A model generated the notes under the pieces. It worked only from the letters and a program-made list of their open reading frames with translations. It did not search any database and was not told where the DNA came from. A program made the translations under genes and the position numbers. DNA of 64,000 nt from Corynebacterium cystitidis (GTDB taxonomy: Bacteria > Actinomycetota > Actinomycetes > Mycobacteriales > Mycobacteriaceae): NCBI RefSeq assembly GCF_900187295.1, contig NZ_LT906473.1, positions 1-64,000 of the forward strand, in the 5' to 3' direction. Of the stretch, positions 45,987 to 56,300 are shown one piece after another (the first letter of the stretch is position 1; each line of letters begins with the position of its first letter).

Positions 45987-47171
45987 CTATTTTTTCAATT
46001 GAATCCCCGCATTGTTGTAAACTTGCCAGTAAAAATTTTTCTCTTTAGCTGAGTGTTCGTCGAGCTGAGTAAGGAGTTCACCGGCCCAGCGGGAGCCACG
46101 GTCGTTAGCTACTGTCGTCGCGCGATCTTGCTCGAAAACCTTCAAGAGATTGCTAGCGAGGTGTCTATGAGATGCGTTCTCGCTGTCCTTTATCTTTATG
46201 AGTGATGGTTCTATTTGCTGGGCTGCGGATGTCCAATCGGGAATGATTAGGTATTGAACTTCTGGAGGTAGTTGTACTCGTTCCATAGGGACTCCACGAA
46301 ACTGTTGGGCCCCTTCAAAGACTACGCCAGAAAAGTCGCATTCTAGGAATTGGTCACCTTGAGAAGTTTCTTGAATAGCAACTCCTGAGAAGATTCCGGA
46401 AATGGTGCTGGACTTGATTGTGAGAACTGGACCCTCGAAGTTACCGTTCAAATTAAAACCAGAAAAGTGGCAATTTTCGATAGTGGAAATCCGGTCAGTT
46501 AAGAAGGTTGATGAAACAAAACCTAACTTGCAATCAATGAAGGATATTCCGTCGTATTGGGGGGAAATAAAGCGTATATTGTCGCCGTGGCAGTTTATAA
46601 ACGTCACGTTGTTGCAGTTGGAAGTATTTATTACGGCACGGTCGAGGTTGCAGTTAATGAGCGTCTTGTTTGATAGACTCGCACCTATTATCGAGCCAGA
46701 TAAATCTATACCTTTGATTAGGGCTGAGTTATCGCCCCAAGCGCTATGCTCCTCCGAAATGGGTGTCAAAACGCTAGCGAAGTACGTCAATGATAATTCC
46801 GCTGAGCAAAGTGACTTACAAAAATCTAAGAGCATCGTATCGGATTGCCCTGACAGCGTGGTATCCAATTCTAAAGCCAATTCGTGGCATTCCCATGACT
46901 TGGGAATAGAACCTAAATCCCGGTCATCATCATCGTTTTCTGGATCAGCCGCATCCGTTATCTCCAACAACTTTTTACGGGCTGCATGGTCATACCACAA
47001 TCTCTGCGATCCTGAATCAATCACTTGGAGCTCATTGATGAACGTCATCAGCGGTGGACAACTAAATTGGTACGCAGCAAGATATTTTTCCACAATCAGA
47101 CTCAGTGTTCCCTTAACCCCTAACGAAGATGATAACTGGTTTAGGACTTCTTCCAGTGAGCCATCCTGCAT
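45987..47171 (-). CDS. Pentapeptide-repeat protein, likely immunity to deaminase tip D
   Basis: 394 residues from the ATG at 47171 (AAGGAG upstream), three bases after the toxin D stop. Residues about 60-110 are helical; the middle (about 160-300) has pentapeptide-like A/C(D/N)LXX turns such as LINCNLDRAVINTSNCNNVTFINC and FIDCKLGFVSSTF, forming a right-handed beta helix. The tail is helical. Pentapeptide-repeat proteins mimic nucleic acids or shield targets; here position makes it the partner of the deaminase. The role is inference. Confidence 0.7.
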   Translation of the reverse strand: MQDGSLEEVLNQLSSSLGVKGTLSLIVEKYLAAYQFSCPPLMTFINELQVIDSGSQRLWYDHAARKKLLEITDAADPENDDDDRDLGSIPKSWECHELALELDTTLSGQSDTMLLDFCKSLCSAELSLTYFASVLTPISEEHSAWGDNSALIKGIDLSGSIIGASLSNKTLINCNLDRAVINTSNCNNVTFINCHGDNIRFISPQYDGISFIDCKLGFVSSTFLTDRISTIENCHFSGFNLNGNFEGPVLTIKSSTISGIFSGVAIQETSQGDQFLECDFSGVVFEGAQQFRGVPMERVQLPPEVQYLIIPDWTSAAQQIEPSLIKIKDSENASHRHLASNLLKVFEQDRATTVANDRGSRWAGELLTQLDEHSAKEKNFYWQVYNNAGIQLKK

Positions 47172-47173
47172 CC

Positions 47174-48725
47174 TTAGCTCCTTCTTATTCGGGTAACTAT
47201 TTCCACGCCATTGGGCAGTCCGGAGATCGCTGGCAAGCAGGTGTCTCGACAAACTTGCTTTGATGCGGCGATGTGTGTCATCGTCAGTGATTCATCATTT
47301 TTTACAAAGTTTACAATGCTTTCTTCGGCATGAGCCCTTCCGCTCGACGAAGTTGCATTTGAAGCTATTTGCTCAACAGGCAAATCCTGACCACCTATCG
47401 CTACAGTATCTGGCAGGTGACGGGCAAAAAGCGGATCAAGAGGTTTTCCATGTTTTCCGCTTGATGCCGCTAGCACCTTAGAACCTTCAGGAGATTCTAC
47501 GATAGCCATAGCGAAGGTGCGTCTTTTCGCAGCTTCATTGTCACCTACTTTCGTGATCACGTCGACGACGGACGTTTGAAGATCTTTTCCTAGTCCCGGT
47601 GCCATATCTGCGAGGTCAGATTTCATAAAATCTTGGACATTCGCCATCAACCCCAAGACATCTACCCAATGTGCTGGGTGGTTGACGTATCCTTGGGTGC
47701 TGGCTATGCGGGGTGCGGCACCTAGGGGGTCTTGGGCGTTGTAGATACCAGCGTCAGGATGGTAATACCGGAAACGGTTGTATGCCCAGCCGGACTCATC
47801 GTCGTAGTACTGGCCCGCAAACAGCAGTGGTGAGGACTGTTCACCGTGCCAGGTGCGTGTGCCGTACAACGTCTGGGATGAAGAGCCGGCCACATCCCCT
47901 GTAGCTGGATCAATTATCTCGTGTGGTGCGCCCGCCAGGTCAGCAACAAGAGCAAAGAATTCCGCATCGACCCTGTCTTGATCCCAGTTACGCACATCAC
48001 CAGGATTTGCGTTCCCACTACCGGTATCCGCCACATGGGTGTCGGTGCCGGTCAGGGTGATCTGGCCAATGATCTCACCACTCGCCGGATCATGGGTCCA
48101 CACAAACCCAGCCCCACGATCGGGCCCAAGGGTAGTTTGCTGAGCAACGAGTTGGTTACCGCGATGGGCAAACACCATACGAGCCAGCACCCGCCCGGTG
48201 GTGGTGTCGACGCGTTCTTTTGCTACACGACGATCCAACCCGTCGTAGATATAGCGGTAGCCCACCCCAGGTTCGTCGGAGGTGTCGTATCCGATGGGTT
48301 GGCCACTAGCCGCATAGTAAAAATGCTTCACCAACGGTTTCTTACACACACGTTTAGTTACTGTGTAGGTGACTCGTCCTGCCCTGTCGTAGGTGTAGGT
48401 GGTACGTCCTACACGTGTGGGCTTGGTGCCCTGGAAATCAACCTGTGCATCCGCCGTTGCTGTAGCCGCAGTCTGGGCTGGGGCTACTGAAGTCGCTGCC
48501 GGTGCGACCGCACCAGACGACGTGCTTATTGTTGGTGTAGCAATAGAGCTCAACACACCCGCAGGACTGAACCCGTAGGACTCAGTCACGACAGTTTCTT
48601 GGCCAGTGCTACCTGGTGGGTTAGTTGTGTGTCCCGGATCATTGTCGTGCAGATTCTTGGCTCCAGGAGGTCGTGATGGTGTGGTGGTACGTGTCTTGTC
48701 CCGGGGCACACTGATGACGCGTCCT
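47174..48725 (-). pseudogene. Rhs module D: core fragment plus YwqJ-like deaminase tip
   Basis: About 511 codons open from a GTG at 48709: rhs segment RDKTRTTTPSRPPG, the Ala/Thr linker, YD repeats, core DESGWAYNRFRYYHPDAG, junction at 47673-47692, then a 160-residue tip. The tip ends with SGRAHAEESIVNF (zinc His and catalytic Glu) and VCRDTCLPAISG (Cys pair), the nucleic-acid deaminase pattern of YwqJ type. The frame is intact but headless. The pentapeptide-repeat gene follows. Confidence 0.85.
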
Positions 48726-48740
48726 GGGTCGGGCCCCCGA

Positions 48741-48803
48741 AGATCTCACCGGTGGCCGTATCAGTCTGTTTTTCGCTACACGACGATCACGCCCATCCCA
48801 GTT
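48741..48803 (-). pseudogene. Scrap of rhs core
   Basis: Reads DGRDRRVAKKQTDTATGE, homologous to DGLDRRVAKERVDTTTGR in intact copies, but it lies out of order just upstream of module D. It marks a recombination breakpoint. Confidence 0.55.
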
Positions 48804-48935
48804 GACTCAACGGCCAGATGCGATCTGGGCCATGTGGGCTCCTGAATCTTCATGCGTCAGCCTATGTCTACCTACAACGGGTAGGATTGTCGGCGTAACT
48901 ACCACTAATAGCCAACATCGGGCATCATCGCAGAA

Positions 48936-50009
48936 TTACCTTATGTTGATGAAGTCCTGAATGATCTGATTCATCCGGTCTGAGTCACCAGTTGTTTCTG
49001 TGATCGATCCGGTGGTCCAATTGTGAAGCACGGCATAGAAGCAGTCCTCATCCAGAGAGTAGTCAAAGGTGAGGTCGCTGGTTGCTGAGTTAATGGGCCC
49101 GTCCATGAGAGTAAGGAAGGCTTCCTGGCTGGTGGCGTCGATAAGCGATTGCCGTCGCCCATCATGCTCCAGCACATAGCGCGCGATGGTTGGTGATGCC
49201 CACGGCAAACGCCCTCTCGGGGTCTCCATAACAAACCCAGACACCTCATCACCAGCCACAACTGGCTCGTGGGTGGTGGCGTTTATCACGGCGAAACCAT
49301 CTTTGGCCAGTTGCGCGAGCCTATCGCGATCAGGGCTTTCGCTAGCGGAAATAGTGACGTAGCTGGTTGCCATCGTCCATGGGTCGCTACCTGGTACGTA
49401 GGCGCGATACTCGTGCTCTTCATTGGCGACAATTCTGTCTTCCGGCCGGGCATAGTCAGCAGGCGTAAGTGCAGGAAGCTTGACCTGGGTGGCGATCGCT
49501 TTAGCTTCATCCAATTCGTGGGCACCTGGTGCCACAAGGTGCTGCGACGCGTAGGCGCGATAGGAATTAAGAACCTTGCGTGCAAGCTGGTCATCATCCT
49601 CATTGATCAAACTGTGGATTAAACGGAAAGTATCACCCAGGTGGGTTGGGGTCAGACATCTGTCGCGAGTAGAAACCGCCGAAGCGATCCACTGCGGCGT
49701 GACCCGTTCCGCGAAGTGTCGGACGTCTCTTTCCAGCTGATCTAGTCGGCTGGCTTCAGCAGACAGACCTGCACCCAGGCCGTTCCTAGGTTTGCCGACG
49801 ATCGCCCTGTTCAACGGCGTGAAACTCTTAGTCACCAAGATCGGGCCATCAGGCCCATGCACCTCAAGATACGCATCAACACCAGCTGAAGGTGTACGGG
49901 TGTCAAGTACCAGACCCGTCGAACCACAAGCTGCGCCTGTTTCGGTGGCGAACCAACCTCGCTCAACGAGGAAGCCTTGAATCGCACATACAAGCTCCTT
50001 TGAAGGCAT
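48936..50009 (-). CDS. Hypothetical protein, second partner of module C
   Basis: 357 residues; ATG overlaps the stop of 50009-50416 (TAATG), so it is coupled to it. Soluble, with a first half of mixed helix and strand (VLDTRTPSAGVDAYLEVHGPDGPILVTKSF), a helical middle and a beta-rich C-terminal part ending NQIIQDFINIR. Not recognised. Possible immunity or secretion-accessory role for toxin C by position; the size is large for an immunity protein. Confidence 0.55.
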   Translation of the reverse strand: MPSKELVCAIQGFLVERGWFATETGAACGSTGLVLDTRTPSAGVDAYLEVHGPDGPILVTKSFTPLNRAIVGKPRNGLGAGLSAEASRLDQLERDVRHFAERVTPQWIASAVSTRDRCLTPTHLGDTFRLIHSLINEDDDQLARKVLNSYRAYASQHLVAPGAHELDEAKAIATQVKLPALTPADYARPEDRIVANEEHEYRAYVPGSDPWTMATSYVTISASESPDRDRLAQLAKDGFAVINATTHEPVVAGDEVSGFVMETPRGRLPWASPTIARYVLEHDGRRQSLIDATSQEAFLTLMDGPINSATSDLTFDYSLDEDCFYAVLHNWTTGSITETTGDSDRMNQIIQDFINIR

Positions 50010-50416
50010 TAGTTTTTCTGTGTCCAGTGGATGGTGACAGGTTTCCGGTTTGTAAAGAAAATCTCAGTGGTTACCTCACCCGTGTCGATTGTTGAGATGA
50101 TCTCGTCGTAGCTGGTTTCCCGCACCGTAGCATCCGGGTATCTGGTCTTCAGCTCTTCGTGGAACTGCTCAGGCGGCACATCGACTGTAATCCCCTCGAA
50201 GGAGTCAGACGCTGAAATAGTCACGCTCACACCAGTGACCACATCATCTGTAAACGCGCCTCCAACATTATGGATTTCTCCCTCGAATTCGGCATTACCA
50301 GTAAAGGAGGTTCCCCAAGGCGCAGCATCAAAATAGAAATTATTGATTTTCGCCTCGTAGTAGTCGCGGGAACGTCCGAACTCTAAAGGCTGAGGTGGGG
50401 TAGTTGTAAAATTCAT
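50009..50416 (-). CDS. Probable immunity protein for toxin C
   Basis: 135 residues, beta-rich and acidic (RDYYEAKINNFYFDAAPWGTSFTGNAEFEGEIHNVGGAF; SDSFEGITVDVPPEQFHEEL). Not recognised. It starts 24 bases after the toxin C stop and its end is coupled to 48936-50009. Size and position are typical for the cognate immunity gene. Confidence 0.6.
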   Translation of the reverse strand: MNFTTTPPQPLEFGRSRDYYEAKINNFYFDAAPWGTSFTGNAEFEGEIHNVGGAFTDDVVTGVSVTISASDSFEGITVDVPPEQFHEELKTRYPDATVRETSYDEIISTIDTGEVTTEIFFTNRKPVTIHWTQKN

Positions 50417-50439
50417 GTGAGTTGTACTACTCCTTGATG

Positions 50440-51450
50440 TTATCGCTTTGGACGGAACGCTAGATCTCCATTTTCAATGAAGTAATCCAATGCTTCGTTC
50501 AGTGCACTGTTATATTTGCCTGGAAAACGGGCTTCTATATCTGCTGCCTCGTCGAGAACCATATCTTCCCATAGAGACATGTCTCCGTTGGCTGCTGCAT
50601 CCGCAGCCTTCCGAGCGCGCACCTTTTCCACTTCACGAAAGTTTTCGTGATTGAAGTTTCCAGAATGGTTTCGAGTTGTTGTGTGGTCCGCTACTTCCAT
50701 TTGGATACTTGGAGTATGACGAGAACTGATCCCAGCCGCGTCAAGTGCGTGTTGTCCCACGAGATGAAGTCGGTCAATCCTACTCCCTGTAGGACCTGTT
50801 GTGTCTAAAGCAACGTAAGAATTTCCTCGAAAGTTGGATGGGCTAACATCATCGGCTCTGATGCTTTTTGGTTGTGGAACGCTCTCGCCGTGTGCCTGGA
50901 GCCCGAAAATATCTACCCAATATGCGGGGTGGTTGACGTATCCTTGGGCGCTGGCTATGCGGGGGCTTACGCCGAGGGGGTCTTGGGCGTTGTACACACC
51001 AGCATCAGGATGGTAGTACCGGAAACGGTTATACGCCCATCCGGATTCATCGTCGTAGTATTGCCCCTCAAACAGCAGCGGTGAGGACTGCTGACGTCTC
51101 CAGGAACGTTTACCGTACAGCGTCTGGGATGAAGAGCCAACGACATCCCCTGTAGCTGAATCAATAATCTAGTGTGGTGCGCCCGTTAGATCAGCAATAA
51201 GGGCGAAGAAATCCGCATCGACCCGGGGTCTTGATCCCAGTCACGCACAGCACCAGGAGTAGCGTCCCCATTGGTGATTGTGGTCGGGTGATGTGTGTGG
51301 GTGCTTGTCAGGGTGATCTGGCCGATGATCTCACCACTCGCCGGATCATGGGTCCACACATACCCAGCCCCATGTTCGGGTCCGAGGGTCGTCTGCTGGG
51401 CAACCAGCTGGTTACCACGATGAACAAACACCACACGAGCTAATACCTGC
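50440..51450 (-). pseudogene. Rhs module C: broken core plus unrecognised toxin tip
   Basis: The core starts at 51450 (QVLA R VVFVHRGNQLVAQQTT) and breaks at a +2 insertion (GACCCGGGGTC, near 51225) and a TAG (near 51170), both also found in module F. From 50997 it is open: MYNAQDPLGVSPRIAS, junction variant at 50924-50943, then a tip of about 150 residues. The tip has HLVGQHALDAAGISSRHTPS, VADHTTTRNHSGNF and a helical Ala-rich end. The His/Asp-rich middle suggests a metal-dependent enzyme, but I do not recognise the family. Confidence 0.75.
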
Positions 51451-51451
51451 T

Positions 51452-51490
51452 GAGGTTACCCTCGGGTGTCCACTACTCGAGGGTAACCTC
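51452..51490. repeat. Perfect 13-bp hairpin at a module/IS boundary
   Basis: GAGGTTACCCTCG (51452-51464) and CGAGGGTAACCTC (51478-51490) flank a 13-base loop. It sits exactly where rhs module C homology ends and the IS3 remnant begins. It could be an IS structural element, a terminator without T-run or a recombination site. Confidence 0.55.
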
Positions 51491-51537
51491 AAGTCATCGA
51501 TGAACATGAAGCGGATCACACGTCCATTTCTTGTGGG

Positions 51538-51889
51538 TTAATATTGGGCGTCCCTACGCAAAATATCGCGTTCTTCCTCAACCAGGGAAAGCTGCTTTTC
51601 TCGTTGACGGATCCTTTCTGCATCACTGGCTTGCCGCGCTTTGTCTGCTTCTTCAGCAAGCCGGGCGCGTTTACCGGTACCAAACTTCATTACCCAGGCA
51701 TTGAGTGAGCCTCGGTTGATCCCAAGATCTGATGCCACCTGGACCATCGAAGCTTCCGAATCCTCATACATCTGAACAGCATCACACTTAAACTGCTCCG
51801 AATACGTCTTACGGGCCATAACAAACAGGCTACCTTTCCCAGCTCTCAGCTGGACTCAGCCCATGTCCACCAACAAGGGGTCAGGTCCG
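51538..51889 (-). pseudogene. IS3-family OrfA with left end, OrfB missing
   Basis: 93-residue OrfA: ARKTYSEQFKCDAVQMYEDS, HTH segment QVASDLGINRGSLNAWVMKF, then a coiled coil ending VEEERDILRRDAQY, shorter than usual. The IS end GGACCTGACCCC at 51889 inward is preserved. OrfB, which normally follows by -1 frameshift, is absent. Its homologue in the window is the decayed copy at 12217. Confidence 0.75.
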
Positions 51890-52153
51890 GCACGTCAACA
51901 ATCAGCCTTAATCACAACATGAACCCGCTGGCTGCAAACTCATGGCGAGGCCCACCGACACCAACATCGACGCCAACGTCCCCAGGGTGGAACCGCGCCT
52001 TCACACGAGCAACCGCATCCGCTTTCAACTCAGTGGTAGCATGCTTGCTACTTCACAACCAAACTCTTTCAAACAGGTGGTATGCTGTGCCGCATTCGCC
52101 ACTAGTTTTCACCGTCAGCGCTGTTTATTCTTGGCTCTAGGTACTAGGGTCGC
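51890..52153. other. No gene recognised between IS end and module-end gene
   Basis: 264 bases. Short + strand frames look like antisense noise. No ribosome site or family sequence seen. It may hold debris of the module that the IS entered. Confidence 0.4.
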
Positions 52154-52801
52154 CTATTCGGGGAATTCTTCCCATTCGGCCAGTGAAGCAATGTCTGTAC
52201 CACCATTGGGCCAATGAGATAAAAGCCGGATAGCATCCTCATCACTAGGAGCAAAACAATAATAACGCGGGGAGGACGCACCCAACTTATACTCCACCTG
52301 CCAATCAGAATTATCGTAGTCCCACACAGTCCGAACATAAGTCTGCTCAGACCTATCCGAGACATCATAAACAATCAGGTACATCTCTTCGCGTTTGGGA
52401 AGTTGCAACGTCTGCGACATCCGGATAGTCTCCCGAATCAACGCTTCAGACACATACTCACGAACCGCAGTAACGCTTGGTTCAAGATGGAAATCTAAGG
52501 ACGCATGCCCCCGAGCAATCACATTACTGTACTGAGGAACCGCGATACTCACATTATTGGCCACAGCCTTATCCCCCAACAGCCGTGCATTACCAACCGA
52601 CATCACCGGATCAGTAATCCCCACAACCCCATCACCAGCCACATACCACTGATCCGCTAAATGCTCAGGCAACTGCCCAACAAACGCATCCAACTGCGGA
52701 CACGACCGAGGCTCAGCCGCCAACCGAGCCGACAATCCATCCAAAATAAATGCCTCATCAGTCGGCTCAATCACAACAATATCCGGAATCTTCATACCCA
52801 A
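52154..52801 (-). CDS. Module-end family protein (intact copy 1)
   Basis: 215 residues, soluble. The C-terminal 65 residues show the family pattern: TYVRTVWDYDNSDWQVEYKLG, then RYY..DEDAIRLLSHWPNGGTDIA. Related sequences are at 56784-57455, 44282-44917, 41765-41997 and about 34636-34680. It follows the SUKH gene of module B by 16 bases. Unnamed family. It could be a second immunity gene, or a dedicated adaptor of this Rhs system; the repeated position favours a link with the system. Confidence 0.65.
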   Translation of the reverse strand: MGMKIPDIVVIEPTDEAFILDGLSARLAAEPRSCPQLDAFVGQLPEHLADQWYVAGDGVVGITDPVMSVGNARLLGDKAVANNVSIAVPQYSNVIARGHASLDFHLEPSVTAVREYVSEALIRETIRMSQTLQLPKREEMYLIVYDVSDRSEQTYVRTVWDYDNSDWQVEYKLGASSPRYYCFAPSDEDAIRLLSHWPNGGTDIASLAEWEEFPE

Positions 52802-52817
52802 CCCTCACTACAAACAA

Positions 52818-53327
52818 TCATGACAAATCAATCGGTGGAGCAGTCGCAGCCACCACAGCAGCATAAAACTCCTTTGCTGAGTCCGCCATCACGGACTGCT
52901 CATCAGACTCAAGATTCACATACACAATACTTCCCACAGGAAAATCCGGGTTAGACACGTTGTACAAAAGAGGAGTGTGCACTTCCTGCTCCGCAAGCCC
53001 AATCAAGATACCCCAAGCCGGTAACTTCCACGTCCGAGCAATATAATCAGCCTCGTCATCTAAATTAAAATCATGACGCCCTGTCTCATCGCGCCCGTTG
53101 CCATACAACGTTTTCACAAACTCAAACGATGTCCCCTTGGCAAAAGACACACCATCAATAAAGCTATATTTCTCATCGAGGTGACCCCCACCATACGTGG
53201 AAATAAACTGCCTCATCGCATCAGGTAAAACAACATCAAGATTGGCATTAATCTCATCAAGCCGCTCCTCAGACGCAGGCTCACCCACCACCCAAAAAAG
53301 ATCAGCACCATCCTTAGCAACACTCAT
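52818..53327 (-). CDS. SUKH (SMI1/KNR4) immunity protein for module B
   Basis: 169 residues from the ATG at 53327, overlapping the toxin B stop as ATGA. SUKH features: LDVVLPDAMRQFISTYGGGHLDEKYSF, KLPAWGILIGLAEQEV, LLYNVSNPDFPVGSIVYVN. SUKH proteins commonly neutralise HNH/WHH nucleases, which fits its toxin. Similar in order to 34703-35203, which follows the other WHH tip. Confidence 0.8.
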   Translation of the reverse strand: MSVAKDGADLFWVVGEPASEERLDEINANLDVVLPDAMRQFISTYGGGHLDEKYSFIDGVSFAKGTSFEFVKTLYGNGRDETGRHDFNLDDEADYIARTWKLPAWGILIGLAEQEVHTPLLYNVSNPDFPVGSIVYVNLESDEQSVMADSAKEFYAAVVAATAPPIDLS

Positions 53328-56300
53328 CGCTTGCCTCCTCCCCAAATCGCCCAACCACCAGTATGTCGAACATCACCATGAACACTCGACGGTACCAGCT
53401 GCATCCTACCCAGATCCTCGTGATGATGCCAGGTCCATCCTTTTGCACTACGTTGTTCGGCAGTGATGCCCATCTGGCTATCCAACCACTTCTCTTGCTG
53501 ATAGACAGTCGATTCGTGGAGTTCACTCGGCAAAGTAAAGTCACCGCGGGTAACAGAAGTAGCCCCATCTGCCGTTGCAGGTAGTTCTACGACAACACTA
53601 TCGAACTCTGGGAATCCACGATCATTAAATGGAATTACAGGATCTCCAGCGCTATTTTTGGGCAACTTCGCGTATACATCAGGCTCAGCCATAACGGCGT
53701 CGATGCCTTTCTGGCTCAAAGGCTTTTCGCGCCCAGCAAAACGGGAGTTGATGGGATTACGCCCATTGACCTTCTGGACATTCGCCGTGTGTGCCATCAA
53801 ACCTAAAATGTCTACCCAGTGTGCTGGGTGGTTGACGTATCCTTGGGCGCTGGCTATGCGGGGTCCGGCTCCTAAGGGGTCTTGGGCATTATAGACACCA
53901 GCATCAGGATGATAATACCGGAAACGGTTGTATGCCCACCCGGATTCATCGTCGTAGTACTGCCCTGTAAACAACAGTGGTGAGGACTGCTCACCGTGCC
54001 AGGTGCGTTTACCGTACAACGTCTGGTTTGTGTGTCCGACGACATCACCTGTAACTGGATCAATAATCTCGTGTGGTGCGCCTGCTAGATCAGCAACAAG
54101 AGCGAAGAATTCCGCATCGACCCGCTCTTGATCCCAGCCACGTACATCACCAGGATCAGCAATCCTACCACCGGTATCTGCTGCAACCGTTTCGGTGCTA
54201 GTCAGGGTGATCTGGCCGATGATCTCACCACTCGCCGGATCATGGGTCCACACATACCCAGTCCCACGATCGGGCCCAAGGGTGGCCTGTTGGGCAGCGA
54301 GTTGGTTACCGCGATGGGCAAACACCATACGAGCCAGCACCCGCCCGGTGGTGGTGTCGACGCGTTCTTTTGCTACACGACGATCCAGTCCATCATAGAT
54401 ATAGCGATAGCCCACACCAGGTTCATCGGAGGTGTCGAACCCAATAGGTTGGCCACTGGTGGTGTAGTAGAAGTGCTTCACCAGCGGTTTCTTACTCACA
54501 CGTTTGGTTACTGTCTGGGTGACTCGCCCGGCCTTGTCATAAGTGTAAGTAGTACGCCCCACCCGAACAGGCATGGTGCCCTGGAAATCAACCTGGGCAT
54601 CTGCTGCCGCTGTCGCCGCTGTGCGTGCCGGGGCCACAGTGGATGCCGGAGCCGCACCGGAAGAAGTGCCCATCATTGGTGTAGCAATAGAGTTCAACAC
54701 ACCCGCAGGACTGAACCCATAGGACTCAGTCATGACAGTTTCTTGACCAGTGTTACCTGGTGGGTTAGTTGTGTGTCCCGGATCATTGTCCTGCAGATTC
54801 CCGGCTCCAGGAGGTCGTGATGGTGTGGTGGTACGTGTCTTGTCCCGGGTCACACTTGTGACGCGTCCGAGGGGGTCAACATCAAAACTTGTGGTCCCAC
54901 GCAACTGGTCAACAATACCTATCAGGGCACTATCTGCACGCCAGGTAAAGTCACGTCCTGCAATCTCTTCTAGACCCGCACCAGTACCAGTAATGGTCTC
55001 GGTGCTGGTGGTGAGTCGTGTGGTGTGATCAGTAGTGATCCGGCCACGAACATCATGATCAAACGAACGTACCAACGCCCCTGTGGTGATCTTGTTTCGC
55101 TGGCCGCGACTACCACGACTATAAGTCAGATCCGCTATGGTGACTGGGACCTCAGACCGATGGACCCTGTGGGTGATCTGGGAGGAGGATACTTCACCAA
55201 CACTGTTACGAGTAAAAGTGGTGGTGATGGTATCGGCACTGGGCAGGCTGAGATGTTGTGATGCCACCAACCCCGCTGGAGTCAGATCTATAGCACTGGT
55301 TGTGGACTCACCTGAGGCCAGGGTGACGGTTTCTGCGGTGACACGCCCGTACTCATCCCGGTCATACGTAATCGTTGTATGCGGGTTCGTGATCGTGGTC
55401 ACACGCCCCAGCTCGTCATAGCCATAGGTCGTCGTACCGGAACCATCCACAATTGTTTCCGTCAAGCCCAACACATTACGAGTAATGGTGGTCATGCCTG
55501 CTGGGGTGGTGACCCGGCTGATCAACCCATCCGGGGTGAGGGTGGTGTCGGTGGTAATTCCGTTGTAGTCCACCTCACGGACAATCATCCCATCAAGATC
55601 GTATTCATAGCTCCAGGTGTGTTCGTCCTCGTTGGTCAACGCGACGGGTTGCATCTGCGTGTTGTAGGCAAGCCTGGTCACTGCGCCGGTTGCATCGGTG
55701 GTAGCCACGGGTTTGTCAAAGACTGTGTACTCAGTAGTGGTTGTTGCCCCACACTCGTTGGTGAGTGTTAGTTGGTTGCCTTCACCATCATAGGTTGCGG
55801 TGATCGTTGTCCCATCCGGGTTGGTTACTAGGGTGGGCCAGCCCTCGGGGGTGTAGTCAATGGTGGTGGTATTGCCTGCTGGGTCCATGGATAAGCCAAC
55901 TAACCCACGCACGTCACGTTCAAAGCTGGTGCGTCTGCCAGCTGGATCAGTCACCGCCAGCTCACGGCCGGCATTATCACACTCAACAAGGCTGGTGTGC
56001 CCATCTGGGGTGGTGGTTGAGGTGATCACCGCACCGGTAGGGCGGATCTCGTACTCAATGGTGGTGCGTGCCCCGGAAGGATCGGTGATGGCGGTGGTCA
56101 TGCCGAAAGCATCGACCTCATACTCGGTGGACTGGCCGTTACGGCCGACAACACGCACGGGTACACCCCACGCACCAGGTTCAATATGGGTATCAGTACC
56201 ATCCGGGAAGTAGGTAGCAACCGGCAACCCATCATCGTTGTAGTCAGTACGGGTGGTAGCACCGGCACTGGTTGTTCGTGTCACGATCTGGTGGTAGTCG

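Noticed and set aside
46402..47196. 264-codon + strand frame over the pentapeptide-repeat gene
   Set aside because: Lies opposite a clear repeat protein that is coupled to the toxin module; Ser-rich low-quality translation typical of antisense.
54128..54820. + strand frames inside the rhs copies (also 58776-59348)
   Set aside because: They recur because the rhs DNA is duplicated, not because they are genes; they are antisense to the YD repeats.
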